Below, in pieces: positions 1 to 11,386 of a stretch of DNA of 64,000 nucleotides. Position numbers and translations under genes: made by a program. The notes beneath the pieces are model-generated. The model did not search any database, had not been told where the DNA came from, and saw only the letters and a list, made by a program, of their open reading frames with translations. Source of the DNA: Strongyloides papillosus (lineage: Eukaryota; Nematoda; Chromadorea; Rhabditida; Strongyloididae); assembly GCA_005656395.1 (NCBI GenBank), contig SRSI01000044.1, positions 372,001-436,000 of the forward strand. The letters run 5' to 3'. The stretch's first letter is position 1, and the number at the start of each line of letters is the position of its first letter.

Positions 1-2154
1 TATATGGCAAGAACAATGTTAGAAAGTCTAATTTCGGAGCGTTGTAGTAATGGAAGAAGAGGACTAAGAAAAGACATTGACCACAAACATATAGAAAAAA
101 TGATATCATTTTTAAGGGTATCCTTTTATTGGCAATATTTATTAAATTTCGAAAAATATTTATTTGAATGTTCTGACCTTAGTCAATTGTGGTTTAGAGA
201 ATTTTACCTGGAAATGACCATGGGTAAAAGAATACAATTTCCCATTGAAATGAGTTTCCCATGGATTTTAACTGATCATATTTTATCAAATCCTGATCAA
301 TCGCACTTAATGCAGTATATTTTATACCAATTAGATTTGTACAATGATGCAGCAAATTTCGCTCTTAACAGATTCAAAACACAGTTTTTGTATGATGAAG
401 TTGAAGCTGAAGTTAATTTATGTTTTGATCAGTTTATTTTTAAATTGTCTGAAGCTGTCTTTACACATTATAAACAAGTTGCTTCCTCCTATTTATTAGA
501 TAAGCAATTTAAAACTAAATGTAATAATATAGGTGTAATGATAAGATCTCCAGAAGCATCAAGATTTGGACCATTACTAGCGCAAAGACATGTTCAACTT
601 TTAGGACGGAGTATTGATCTTAATAGACTTGTCTCTCAAAGGATAAACATATCAATTTTACATTCTTTGGATGTAGCAATTTCGAAATTCGAATCTGAAC
701 CACTTATTGGAATAATAAGATTAGAATTTCTACTAGAAGTTAATCGACTTTGCTGTGATTTACTAAAGAAGCACCTATTCTCTTTAAGTGATTTCGACGA
801 TTTATTTATTGAAGCTAATGGGCTTGTTTCAAGTGATGCCGGAAGAATTAGTCTTCATATCTTTTTTGAGCTCAATTATGATATATTTCCAAATTATTGT
901 TTTAATACCTCAACGTGTAGGTTTGTTAGAGGGAGTATTCTTTTCAAAAGGGTTCCAGAGCGTATCAAAGCAATACCATGTAATTTTCAATATGAATTTG
1001 GTAGTAGATCATTAGGTGCTGCTGCAGAGAATATTGCAAAAATGCATTCTGGTTACATTGGTTATCCCCACCTAAGAGCTATCGTCCGCCTCCTAGGATA
1101 CCAAGGCATTGCTGTTATCTTAAAAGAGTTTACAGCATTAATCCATTCACTATTAAGTGAAAAATTAAGAAAAAATATTGAACATATTACGCATCTTATG
1201 CCAAAGGTCTGCAAATTACCCTTAAGTACTTATGGATCATCAGCTGTTATGGAATATTATCTTCATCATTTAAAAGATGTTCGTAATTATAAAGATCTTT
1301 ACACAGGATTTGGACAACAACTTCGTATATTTGGTAATGTTATAATATTTACCCAATTATTAGAAAGTGCCTTACAACAGGAAGAAGTTTTAGATTTATC
1401 ACACGGAGCAACATTTACATTTAATGTCCCAAGAACCGGTGGTTCTAATATAGCTGAACGACAAATGAGGAGTCGCAAAATTGAAATGCAATTTGAATCA
1501 TTACATTTTGCTAGGGCCGTCAGTCTTTATGGGACACCAGAACAAGTACAAGTTGCTCAGGAATCTGAATTATTAACAAAAGAAAGACTTTGTGTTGGAT
1601 TAAATATTTTTGAACATTTTCTTCAGTATACTAGAAGTATTATTATTAATGATACATTATATACAGGAACTTATCCGGCCAATGGTGTTATGTCTATTGA
1701 TGAATGTTCAGAATTCCATAGAATTTGGAGTGCTGTCCAGTTTATTATTTGTTTACCATCCTCTGAGTATGACAATAATATTAATGAGAAGGATAGTAGG
1801 AGTGACGGAAGGTTAAGATCCCAGTATTCTGAAGAAATCATGGGAGATGGTCCGCATTATGGAGCATGTGTTCTTATTGCAATTCTTGGACAAGTAAACA
1901 GATTTAATGTTTTAGATTTCTCTTATCATTTAAAGAAAATCCATAGAACTGATTCTAAAAACCCCTCCTCTAATGGGATAGATCTGTCAAAAATGATTTC
2001 ACGCATCCGTCACATCCAACATTTAAATAATGAAATTTTTACATTTCTAAAAAGTTTCCTCCCTTCTAAGGAAGATTTTGGTGAGTATATCAGAGAGTAC
2101 TCACCACCTCAACACGCAAGCATTTCCCATTCATCATCAACAAATTACTACTGA
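1..2154 (+). CDS. gex-2: CYFIP/Sra-1 (GEX-2) C-terminal part, 5' truncated by window
   Basis: The reading frame is open from base 1 (717 codons, no intron) and matches the C-terminal ~700 residues of CYFIP1/2 (Sra-1, C. elegans GEX-2). CYFIP is a subunit of the WAVE regulatory complex; it binds active Rac and controls Arp2/3-driven actin branching in the cytoplasm. Recognisable family blocks, in order: DLSQLWFREF, GKRIQFPIEMS.PWILTDHIL, YDEVEAEVNLCFDQF, RHVQLLGRSIDLNRL, RLLGYQGIAV, LLTKERLCVGL, NGVMSIDECSEFHR and GDGPHYGAC. The family is about 1,250 residues long, so roughly the first 530 residues lie upstream of the window. The ATG at position 4 is internal, not the start. The stop at 2154 lies 104 bases from the end of the convergent methyltransferase gene. 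Confidence 0.96.
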   Translation, partial: YMARTMLESLISERCSNGRRGLRKDIDHKHIEKMISFLRVSFYWQYLLNFEKYLFECSDLSQLWFREFYLEMTMGKRIQFPIEMSFPWILTDHILSNPDQSHLMQYILYQLDLYNDAANFALNRFKTQFLYDEVEAEVNLCFDQFIFKLSEAVFTHYKQVASSYLLDKQFKTKCNNIGVMIRSPEASRFGPLLAQRHVQLLGRSIDLNRLVSQRINISILHSLDVAISKFESEPLIGIIRLEFLLEVNRLCCDLLKKHLFSLSDFDDLFIEANGLVSSDAGRISLHIFFELNYDIFPNYCFNTSTCRFVRGSILFKRVPERIKAIPCNFQYEFGSRSLGAAAENIAKMHSGYIGYPHLRAIVRLLGYQGIAVILKEFTALIHSLLSEKLRKNIEHITHLMPKVCKLPLSTYGSSAVMEYYLHHLKDVRNYKDLYTGFGQQLRIFGNVIIFTQLLESALQQEEVLDLSHGATFTFNVPRTGGSNIAERQMRSRKIEMQFESLHFARAVSLYGTPEQVQVAQESELLTKERLCVGLNIFEHFLQYTRSIIINDTLYTGTYPANGVMSIDECSEFHRIWSAVQFIICLPSSEYDNNINEKDSRSDGRLRSQYSEEIMGDGPHYGACVLIAILGQVNRFNVLDFSYHLKKIHRTDSKNPSSNGIDLSKMISRIRHIQHLNNEIFTFLKSFLPSKEDFGEYIREYSPPQHASISHSSSTNYY

Positions 2155-2258
2155 AGCTATTATTTTAATGGTTATTAATTATTTATTATCTATTAGTATA
2201 TAACTACACAATCAAAAAAAAACAAAACTTAAAATATAACAATGGTTTTAATTAATTA

Positions 2259-3809
2259 TTAATATGGATGATAAAATTTTTCTAAAATATCTACCTCTAC
2301 TTTTATAAGCATCCATTTTTTTGATATGATGCACTTAATCATCCCCTCAGAGTAATCTCCCCCCTGTAAACTTTCATAAATTTCTTGTGTTACAGATTCA
2401 ACTGAGAAAGGGCAAAAAATTTTTTGCAATTTATTCTCCTTATCGAAATCATTAATATAGGACTCCAGGAGGATAATTTTTGCTCCATCATTTGCAACTG
2501 CCAGAAAATCATTGAGAAAATCTAGGTTGTTATCTGTTAGATAGTTAATTGCTAGAAAACTATTTATAAGTACTTTTCTATTGATAGCATATCCAAAAAT
2601 GTATGATATGTTGTCTTTTGAATAACTAAAGAACATTGATGAAATTTTTTTTCTATCGGCAATAGATATATACGATTTAAAAATTTCACGGTTCTCTTCA
2701 TTTGTCCAGATAAATGAATTTTCTGTTGAAGGCAAGTTAAAAGGGCAAATTCTCATATAATATGGATTACATTTAGGTTGATATATTATTGTGGCTGTCA
2801 AAATTTTTTGGTTTCCCACAAATGTCATTGGACATTCCTCTAACTCTGATAAAAATAATTTGTCAGCAAAGAAGCTTCTCGTTGTACCAACGTAGATGTC
2901 TGTAGCTTCCTGATTAATGACCCAACTACCATTCATCTCTTCCAGTAAATCCGTTGTTTTTGGAATATAATCATCATCTGATGCAGGAACTTTCATTGCA
3001 ACCAATTGAAGCTCCTTCCAATTGTAGGATTTCTCAATACATGTTGGCATAACAGAACAAATGTTTACATTATACTTCCATTTATGTCCCTCCTTATCTT
3101 CTATTCTTATTTCTTCAATTAATTTAAGATAAACAGAAATGTACCTGTAGGTTTTAAAATTCCGAGAAGACGACATTGATTGAAATGATGAATCTAATAC
3201 ATCATCACGAGCATAGGGACTTGATTCCCCACAAGATTCGCGGAATTTTAAAAATCCACCCTTTTCAAGCCAATGAAGGGATCTTGTGAGGAAGCTACAA
3301 ATTTCTTCATCAAATAAATACATAAACAACCAATGTGTAAAAACAAGAAAAAACTTCTCTTCTTTAAAATCGACTAAATCTACAGTAGAAACATACGTCT
3401 TAACATTCCTCTTCAATTTTTTTGCAACTCTCCTCAATTCTTCCAATTCACAAAATCTACGTGTTAATAAATCAGTAACATATGTACATTTTCCTCTGAA
3501 AGCTAAATCAAAAGTGTGACGTCTTAAAATAAAGGGAAATGATAGAAATTGCACTTATAATATCACTTACCCAACATTAAAACCAATATCAAGAATTTTT
3601 TTATCCTTTAAAGAGGGTAACATACAACAAACATCATTCCTATCATCTTCTTCAAAACCTTTAATTCGCCCATTTATTGATAACCTATCAAGATCACGAC
3701 TTCTCCTAAAGTTTTTCATAAAATTAACTAAAGTAACTCTACGTGAATCATCCTTGTTACTGAACATCTTTCTTGGGAGATGCCAACAACTAAATAACAT
3801 ACCAGGCAT
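2259..3809 (-). CDS. pmt-1: PMT-1-like phosphoethanolamine N-methyltransferase, divergent
   Basis: Two exons, complement(2259..3522, 3571..3809), with a 48-nt intron; phases agree; about 500 residues (C. elegans PMT-1 is 475). Nematode PMT-1 makes the first SAM-dependent methylation of phosphoethanolamine on the way to phosphatidylcholine. Family landmarks: KKILDIG motif I at ~71-76, FTHWLFMYL, GFLKFRESCGESS, YRYISVYLKLIEEIR, CSVMPTCIEKS, YVGTTRSFF and the C-terminal NDGAKIILLES. The usual DIGAGIGR is DIGFNVGR here: the second glycine of the SAM loop is asparagine (about residue 78). The protein is clearly homologous but divergent, so it may be a paralog with altered activity. ATG 3809 is used because the frame further upstream begins only with TTG. 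No splice acceptor is seen just upstream. Confidence 0.85.
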
Positions 3810-3824
3810 TGTTATATTGTTCAA

Positions 3825-5441
3825 ATTATTAGTATAAGAAAAGTCCTATCTAAAATGAAATGATTAATATCATTTTAAAATTAATTGATATAAAAAAAGT
3901 ACTCAAAAGAGGGAGAACAATTGAGGAATAAATAGAATAACTTTATGTGCATATTTTATGGATGACATTAGAGCAAATAAGGTATCCTGAAATTTTTACA
4001 AAATTTTTGAACAGTGATAAAAAACAATTGTATAATTATAAACTTTTTTAAAAGCACCAATTACAAGAAGTAAATAAAAATAGAAAAATTTATCAGAAGT
4101 TAAATTATATTGGAAATAAAAAAGTTAAAAGGTTAGGTATGTATCGTATTTTACTCTTGCTAAGATGGTAAAACTAATTGCTTGTCACTGCTTTTATACT
4201 CATGAAATATAAAAAGTACAATAGCATCTTAATATGCAAAAATGGCTTTTCAATAGTCCAATATAGTAAGTTCTTTCTATATTTTTTTCCGTTCCTACGA
4301 AGAAAAAAAGTAATTATAAGGGGATTAATATGCATAAAAAGAAGATTGATATAACATGTTATATTTAGTAATGTGATGTACCTTACATTAAAGTTGATTA
4401 ATCCTGTTAATATTATATGTGGAGGAGCGATACCAAAAATTTTATTGTATCTAAGGTAACTCTAGTACCTTATACCTTATTTTATAAATAATTTTTGCCA
4501 TTGAAATATAAATTTTGGTTATTTTTATTATTAAGTAGTGAAATTTTTTAAGTTTGAAAGAATTTTCAATGAATAGGCATGTTCTCAAGAGGTTTTTTAA
4601 AGTTTATCCAAATATTAAGTTTAAACATTTTTAAGTTCCTTTGATTAATACATTACTTATTTACAGAAATTCAATTGATGTTATAAAAAATTTCCTTTTT
4701 TGTTTGAATAAAGTATTATTTCACCACCAAAATACAAAGTTCAAATTTGATAGACAGCGAGTGCAATTTTTTTGACAAACAAATCACACCTATTTAATTA
4801 CAATACCTCTTTAGACAAAATAATAAATAGGAAAATGTATTAAAAACAATTTTATTATAATCTTTATCATCTTTTGAGATTAATAATATTTTATAACTCC
4901 CTTGATAGGAAATCGAAAGGTATTTCACAAACATTGGTAAACTACTAAAAGTACTCCATTAAACAGAATCATTAAATTCCACTTGACAATACCAAAAATT
5001 TAATTATTTCTTACTATATATGTAAACCATTTAAAGATAATATTTCTATCCTAAAAGAATATTAAAATTACCAATCATTCACCAAAGCTTGATTATTTAG
5101 AAAAAAACACAAACACTACAAAGTATATTTTTTAGTTGAAACTTCAAAAATCATGTTTAATTACCTCACCAAAAATTAAGAAATATTTTCCATATCATAT
5201 TACATGATAAAACATTACCTTATGTTATATTTATTAAAATGTAATATAAAATTTTATATTACCAACCCGCAATTCTGAAATTGTCTTAATGTTGGGTGTC
5301 ATGAGACGAAAATTTTATTAAATATTGTTTTAAACGTATATTTTTATTTTAAAAATACTAGACAGTAATTATATATACAAAACAATATATTTTTATAAAA
5401 ATAAAATAGACATAAGTACAAATAAATAATACATTAATTTT
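3825..5441. other. intergenic spacer
   Basis: About 1.6 kb of very A+T-rich sequence between the 5' end of the PMT-1-like gene and the 3' end of the ankyrin gene, both on the minus strand. It should hold the PMT promoter on its left side. No coding frame, RNA gene or transposon is recognised. Confidence 0.6.
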
Positions 5442-5902
5442 CTAAATACATTCTTTTTGAGTATCTTCAATAAATATTTTTAAATTTTTTTTGCAAACAA
5501 TCTCCTTCCAAATATCTGCGTTTCTGGTTGATAGAATTAAATGCAAAGGACTTCGACCTTTGTCATCCTTTTGGTGTATAAGTTTTTTGTCGATATCAAT
5601 TAAATATTCAATAAGTTTTATGTTTCCTGATAATATCGCAAGGTGGAGTGGATTATATCCATTGGATTGGTACTTATATTTACATAAATCAACTTTTTTA
5701 GATAATGATCTTGGAATTAATATTCTAAAAATTAATATAAACTACCATAAAAGTTGTAGTAATGACATAAAACATACCTTAAAAAACAATTCATTGTAAT
5801 CTTCTTTTTTAATTTGCTTTCAATAAACTCTTGGACAGCATTAAGATTTCCTTCTTCACAATCTCTTAAAAAGTTATATGCTGAGAAGGAAAGGAACTTC
5901 AT
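5442..5902 (-). CDS. small ankyrin-repeat protein
   Basis: Two exons, complement(5442..5724, 5778..5902), with a 53-nt intron (GTATGT...TTTTTAG) and matching phase (AG + A = Arg); predicted 135 residues. Exon 1 reads MKFLSFSAYNFLRDCEEGNL, the start of an ankyrin-type helix pair. Exon 2 has NGYNPLHLAILSGN (~63-76) and DDKGRSPLHL (~95-104), the classic G-x-x-PLHLA ankyrin signature, so there are about two full repeats plus a partial one. There is no signal peptide or membrane segment, so it is probably a cytoplasmic or nuclear binding protein. It is much shorter than most ankyrin proteins; further exons could exist upstream. The partner is unknown. Confidence 0.75.
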
Positions 5903-7425
5903 AGTTGAATTAGATCATGGAAAAAAATAAATAGAAATACAAGAAATTAAATAATATAATAACTCTTTTCGTTTTTTAATCAAAAAGATTACAGAAAAAA
6001 CACCTATTAATAAAATAGTTTATATTATATAGTCTGTCTATCTTATTACTTTTTCACTCTTTCTCTTTAAATTGTTTTGTATAAACAATCCTTATTTTAG
6101 CAATTTTTAAATATATTCCGTAAAAGTGATTCATAGGGCAGGAGCAATTAATAAAACATTATATCATTGAACAATTATTTTTAATTCTAATCTTCCCTCT
6201 GATTACAATCACCTCCGACTTTCTCTTTCAATGTGCAATATTGTATTTTCTAATATCTTAATGTTTTTTATTATAAATAATATACAATTGATAATAATCT
6301 AAAAAATATTTTATTACAAAAAACTTTTATGTGAACAAACAAAGAAAATATAAGAAAGAATAAACTTGTGAAAATAATATAAAATGTAAGATATTGTTTT
6401 AGGTCAATTAATTAATAATTTCAAAATTTTTATTTTTATGCTTGTGTCATTCCTTTTATCAATATATTTATAATTTTTAGTAAACATAGAAAAAGATGAT
6501 AACAAAATGAACATTATATGTTTATAATTACTTTAATGGAGAAAATAAAGTAAAAATTGATAAATTCCATGATTTTCGTGTATAACAAAATTAATAAAAA
6601 AAGAGGCGTTTGAATCTCTATTGTCTGAGATAATAATTAACAGGTATTTTAACAAGATTGTTAATATTTATCAGATACTATTACTTACCATTTTCACATG
6701 GATAAAGTATGAAAAATACTATACAAGGAAGTTATATGCATATATTATGATAAAGATTATTATCAATTTACTTTATTAATATATAAATAATTTTCCTTGA
6801 TGACAAATTTGTTTATTATGAATCATTTGATTTTTCTGATTTTTTCATTCCTCATACTCAACTTATCATTTCATTTTTTAAATGATACATTTATGTAAAT
6901 ATTTTTTATATTCTATCGTGATTTCATTTTTCTTAAAAAAACTTTTGAAGGATATTATTTTAAAATGTTAATGGTAAATTATTTTAATAAAAAAATTTTA
7001 ATATTTTAGTCGTTCATACTTATATTATAGAATGATAAAATGAATTGTCATTGATAATTTCCAAAAATCTTATATAATTTTAATAAAATAATGTTATTAA
7101 TTTAATGGTAGGATACATCCTCTTTGTAATTTGAAATTTTCTTTATTCTTACATTTGAAAATAATACTTATTTTTAAATACTACACTGCCTTTGAATGTG
7201 TGATGTAATAAGATAGAAAAAGTAAGTTTGTTTGTGCCATTATAGAAAAGATAATCTCCCTCCCCTCATTGACTATAAAATATTTAGTGGAGGAGGAAAA
7301 AGAAGCAATAATGAAAGTTAAGTGAGTGAATGTGATAAAGATTATTTATTATATTATTTTGATCATATTTTTAGTTCTCCAAATTATTGCACTTATACAT
7401 TTCTGCCATTTTTTGATTTTTGGAG
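5903..7425. other. intergenic spacer between divergent genes
   Basis: 1.5 kb between the ankyrin gene (-) and the propeller-like gene (+). It should contain both promoters. A less A+T-rich patch at about 7250-7300 (ctccctcccctc ... agtggaggagg) lies 130-170 bases upstream of the + strand start and is the only compositional feature I see. Confidence 0.5.
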
Positions 7426-8657
7426 ATGACTGATGAAATTGTTTGGATTGATGTTGATTCTTCTCCCACAACTGATAATTGGTAAATATTTTTTATTAAT
7501 CTAAATTTATTATTATTTTACTTATTTCTTATTGTAATTTTAGTGCTCCATCCAATGATAAAAATGTTGATGAGGTAAAGAATAATGAGATTGAAAAAAA
7601 ATCACCTGAAGATTTTGAAGATGAACATTTAAATGAATGTCAAAATAGATTAAGGAGCAATATTAAAGAAGCTCTTGAATTATTGGATCAGCTAAATTTT
7701 GAACCAAAAAAAAGAAGTTATGATCTTTTATCTATAGATGATAAGGTAACCTCACCAACAAGTAAAGAAAAAGATTCATCAATATCACCATCATTAACAT
7801 CAAAGAGTAGTGGATTCTGTAATTTCCAATTAACTGCAAATAGTTATGAGATAATTGATATTGAAATGGAGACACCAAATGCAATTTTAATGATCCCAAA
7901 TACTCCTAATATAATAATATCTGACACTGATAAAGGTATCATAATCTATGATGTGTCAACAAAATTCCAAAAAACGATTAAAAAAGATACATGGAGGTAT
8001 GTACAAGGATTAGCATACAATTGGAGGAAAGATGAAATTTACAGTATTATAACAACAAAAGATGATTCTATACCCAATAGTCCAACAAATTTCTTAATTA
8101 CTTTTGATCAAAACACATTTGAGGTTAAAGACACTGTTGAGTTACCAAAAATTTTACAAGAAATTAAATTAAATAGAATAAAAATAACATCAGCGTCAAA
8201 TGGTATGTTGTATGTATCAATAAATAGTCAGGGTTGTGGAAGTTTATTTCAATGTGATTTAAAAGAAAAAAAATGGAGTGAAATTGCCATAAAAAGAGGA
8301 CACTTCTATACTGATATTGTTATTTTAAAAATTATTGATACAATAACAGAAATTCTTTTATTAGAAGAATCAAAAGGATACATTGTTATGGAGAGTGTCT
8401 GGAATTCAATGTCAGCAGCTCGTGGTATTATATCACCAGTCGTTAAACCAACGGCGTTAGCAACCTCCTTCGGTAGTGGTAGAATCTTTGTTATTGATAA
8501 TAGTATATCCACGGTTGTAGAGTTAAGTAGAGAAAATTTTGAAAAAGTTAAAAATATTGCTCTTGTTGAGTCTGGGAGAAATTTAATGTATGCAATGGAA
8601 AGGTATTTAATTATATTAAATGTTGCCAAAAAAGTTTTAAAATTACAATTAGTATAA
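7426..8657 (+). CDS. uncharacterised protein, predicted beta-propeller
   Basis: Two exons, 7426..7481 and 7544..8657, with a 62-nt intron and matching phase (TG + T = Cys); 389 residues. Start chosen at ATG 7426 (MTDEIVWIDVDSS). The first ~75 residues are acidic and low-complexity. From about residue 100 there are repeating beta-rich segments such as NAILMIPNTPNIIISDTD, GIIIYD, GLAYNWRKDEIYSI, NGMLYVSINSQGCGSLFQCD and GSGRIFVIDN, with the spacing of a six-bladed NHL/YVTN-like propeller. I do not recognise a named family. There is no signal peptide and no TM segment, so it is likely intracellular. By analogy it could be a scaffold or interaction protein, but nothing in the sequence shows a specific partner. 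Confidence 0.8.
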
Positions 8658-10245
8658 ATTTACAAAGAATGTCATTTGAAATAAATTTTTTATTACTTTT
8701 TAAACATAATATGATAATTTTTTCTTTATTATGCTCTTTTAATTAATCACAGTCATAATTTTGGTATGATTTATGCTCTTAAACATGTTAAATAAATATA
8801 ATAATACTATCAAAAAGTGTTATCACAAGCGATAATTACATATCTTTGTATAATTATTGTGTACATTTGATAAAACTGTACGCAAATATCTAAAATCTAA
8901 ATTTGGCCAATTAAAACTTGACGTGATAATAATTCTTGAAGTGATATTCTTATAAAAGGTTGTTAGATAACCTTTTTTCTGTTCATTAACTATAAATTAA
9001 TGATGAATTTAAAGATAGGAATTAAATTTGTTGATAAGTATCAAATATACATATCACTCCTAAGTAGCAAAATGATTTATAGTCGAGAGATGAGTTTTTA
9101 TTTATAAATTAAAGTTTGGTAATTATACATATATATTCTCTTATTCTCATTTTTTTAAACCATTCTACATTTGCAGAATATGTCACTTTTAAATATTTAT
9201 TTTCCAAAATTTCCTTTTCTTAATTTACTATTCCTTGCACCTAATTTTTATTTTAAAGTATGAAGGTCATCCAGATAGGAAAAAAGATACTTTGTTTATT
9301 AACAACTTTAATGAGATTATCTACAAATTTTGCCATCTCTTACTAAATTTTATTTCTATCTTTTTCCTTATTTACATCAAAAAAAGAAGAACGCGACATC
9401 TTATTTCCAAAAAATAATATAGCTTTTCAGTTTGATTTATATAAACTAACACAAATTGTTACGAAATCATGTCATTAATTTATTCCTTCTAGAAAAAACT
9501 TTTTAGATGAGGAATTTCAAAATATGTTTGTTTTTATTATTATATTCACTTTTTGTTATAAGTTATAGTATGAGAAAATGTAATGTTACTAATACAACTC
9601 TCGCTTTTTGATTTATTATTAGATTAGATTAACTGTTCCAAAATTTTTAGATATATATACTCAACAATATATATTCCTCATTCATCCTTACTCTTTTTTA
9701 ACCTAATATTATATTCATTTAAAGCTTCCTATTCTCCAATAAACATTTCTTTCTATCTCCTTCATCTAAATCATTATTAATATAGATAGATGATACATTT
9801 TATATAAATTTTCTTCACATACTTAACAATAAAATAATAATATACTTTTATTCTTCTAACTTTTACACAAAAATAATATCATTACATAAAAAGAATATTT
9901 CTATACTAAAGGCATTTTATTTCTGCATATCTCTCCTATATATCTATTTAGATTAGAAAAACATAACTTAATAATCAGAAGCTTATATACTTTCCCGTTT
10001 ATAATATACATTTTTGCATCTGTTCTTTAAAAATCTTCTGGTGATACATCACGTGTCCCCTTTTTAAATTTTTCTCACAAATGGCCTATGTTGTAATTGT
10101 CTTTATTCTCTAGTATCATTTTTTTTTCGTCTCATTTGATGACAGTTGATCATAAAAATATATATATATATACCTCGACATTTTAAGCTTTTTATCATTT
10201 TTTGCATAACACATACTTATTTATCATTGTTTTTTTTCTAGAATT
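8658..10245. other. intergenic spacer with a small hairpin
   Basis: 1.6 kb upstream of the first saposin gene. Bases 8954-8976 form an 8-bp inverted repeat (AAAAGGTT, 7-nt loop, AACCTTTT), about 300 bases past the stop of the propeller-like gene. A TA run (about 10160-10171) and two TTATCA sites (GATA-factor motif TGATAA in reverse) at 10192 and 10221 lie within 90 bases of the saposin start. No gene is seen. Confidence 0.5.
10232..10241 (+). promoter_or_regulatory. probable trans-splice acceptor, saposin gene 1
   Basis: A T-run ending in TTTTCTAG lies 4 bases before the ATG with no coding exon upstream. This is the expected form of a spliced-leader addition site and supports the chosen start. 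Confidence 0.55.
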
Positions 10246-11085
10246 ATGAAAAATCTTACTGTACTTTTATTGGTTGCATTCCTTGCCACAACTACAATAG
10301 CTATTAAGGATGTCCTTCTTGAAAGCAATAAGATACCAAAAGTAACAAATGATGTTGTTGTTGAGCATATTGATAGTGATGTATGTACAGAGTGTCAAAG
10401 TATTGTTACAAGATTCTCTGAAGCAATGAAAGATCCATCAAAGCTTGCCGCTTTAAAATTGATTCTTGGAAGTTTATGTCATGAAACAGCATATGAATTG
10501 GAGTGTAAACTTTTTGTTAGAAAACTTGATGTTTTCATGGATAAACTTTTACCATACCTTAATGATACTAAGAAAGTCTGCCATAAATTCCATATGTGCG
10601 GAAATGAAAGAATAACTGCTTTCCATAAGATTGCTCTTCTTTATGCTCACAAGATGGAGGCTGCAGTTTACAATAAGGTATGTGTTTTTATAATTTTGTC
10701 GTATTAGTCTAAAAAAAATTTTTTTTAGAAGAACCGTTTCCTTTGTGAGGAATGTAGATTTGCTGCTCAAGAACTTGAACAACTTGTCAATGATGAAAAA
10801 ACTGAAGAAAAAGTTAAGAAATTTATTAGCGTAAATATCTGTGCTAAGATTCCAAAATACAGAGGAACCTGCGATTTGATGCTTGAAGATTTCCTTCCAG
10901 ACTTCTTTAAACAATTAAACGATCTTCTTAAGAACGCTCCACAAGTAAGTTTAAGAATTGTTATGATAAAAAATAATTACGTCTTTTAGTTCTGTAAAAA
11001 CATTGGACTTTGTGATAAATCAAGAATGCTCTATGAGGTTAAAGAGGTTAGAAAACTTGAAGAAGTCTTTGCAGTCTTTGTCTAA
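10246..11085 (+). CDS. secreted protein with two saposin B domains
   Basis: Three exons, 10246..10677, 10729..10944 and 10990..11085, with introns of 51 and 45 nt, all phase 0; 247 residues. Residues 1-20 (MKNLTVLLLVAFLATTTIAI) are a clear signal peptide. Two SapB domains follow, each with the complete six-cysteine pattern: Cys 47, 50, 78, 87, 112, 118 and Cys 150, 153, 182, 192, 218, 224. SapB proteins bind or disrupt lipids; the nematode spp/caenopore family acts in gut digestion and antibacterial defence. The role here is inferred from the family only. A second two-SapB gene starts 300 bases downstream on the same strand, which suggests tandem duplication, an operon, or one longer gene. 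Codon choice is richer in CTT/GTT/ATC than the neighbours, suggesting high expression. Confidence 0.93.
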
Positions 11086-11386
11086 TCCTCTTCTTACTTT
11101 ATTCAATCTATGGTCATACCTTTATTTATATAATTACCCTTTAATGTGCTGATAAGCACCCAATTTTTTACAGCAAAAAAAATAAAAAAAAAACTCTACA
11201 TGATAATTATCCTTTGTATGTCGTCATAACTATCTTATACTTATTAAATTTAATTTCGTAAATTGTCAACAAAAACTTTTTTTTGTCATTAAAGTAAAAG
11301 AAAATACAGATTCCATATTATGTTCCTTTTTTTGTTTTTTCCTTTAAATAGAAATATTTTTTTATAATTTTTAGAATAAATCAGCT
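11086..11386. other. short spacer between tandem saposin genes
   Basis: 300 bases with an A-rich stretch after the first stop and a T-rich tract ending in TTTTTAG at 11374, the acceptor for the next exon. Spacing of this size on one strand is compatible with operon-type processing. No signal-peptide exon with a usable donor is visible here; the ATG at about 11321 opens a short hydrophobic frame that hits a stop and has no GT donor. Confidence 0.5.

Noticed and set aside
3810..3824. Longer start of the PMT-1-like protein
   Set aside because: The extra five codons begin with TTG. The first ATG in frame is at 3809.
5491..5799. 102-codon plus-strand frame
   Set aside because: It is antisense to the ankyrin gene, which has the PLHLA motifs and matching splice sites.
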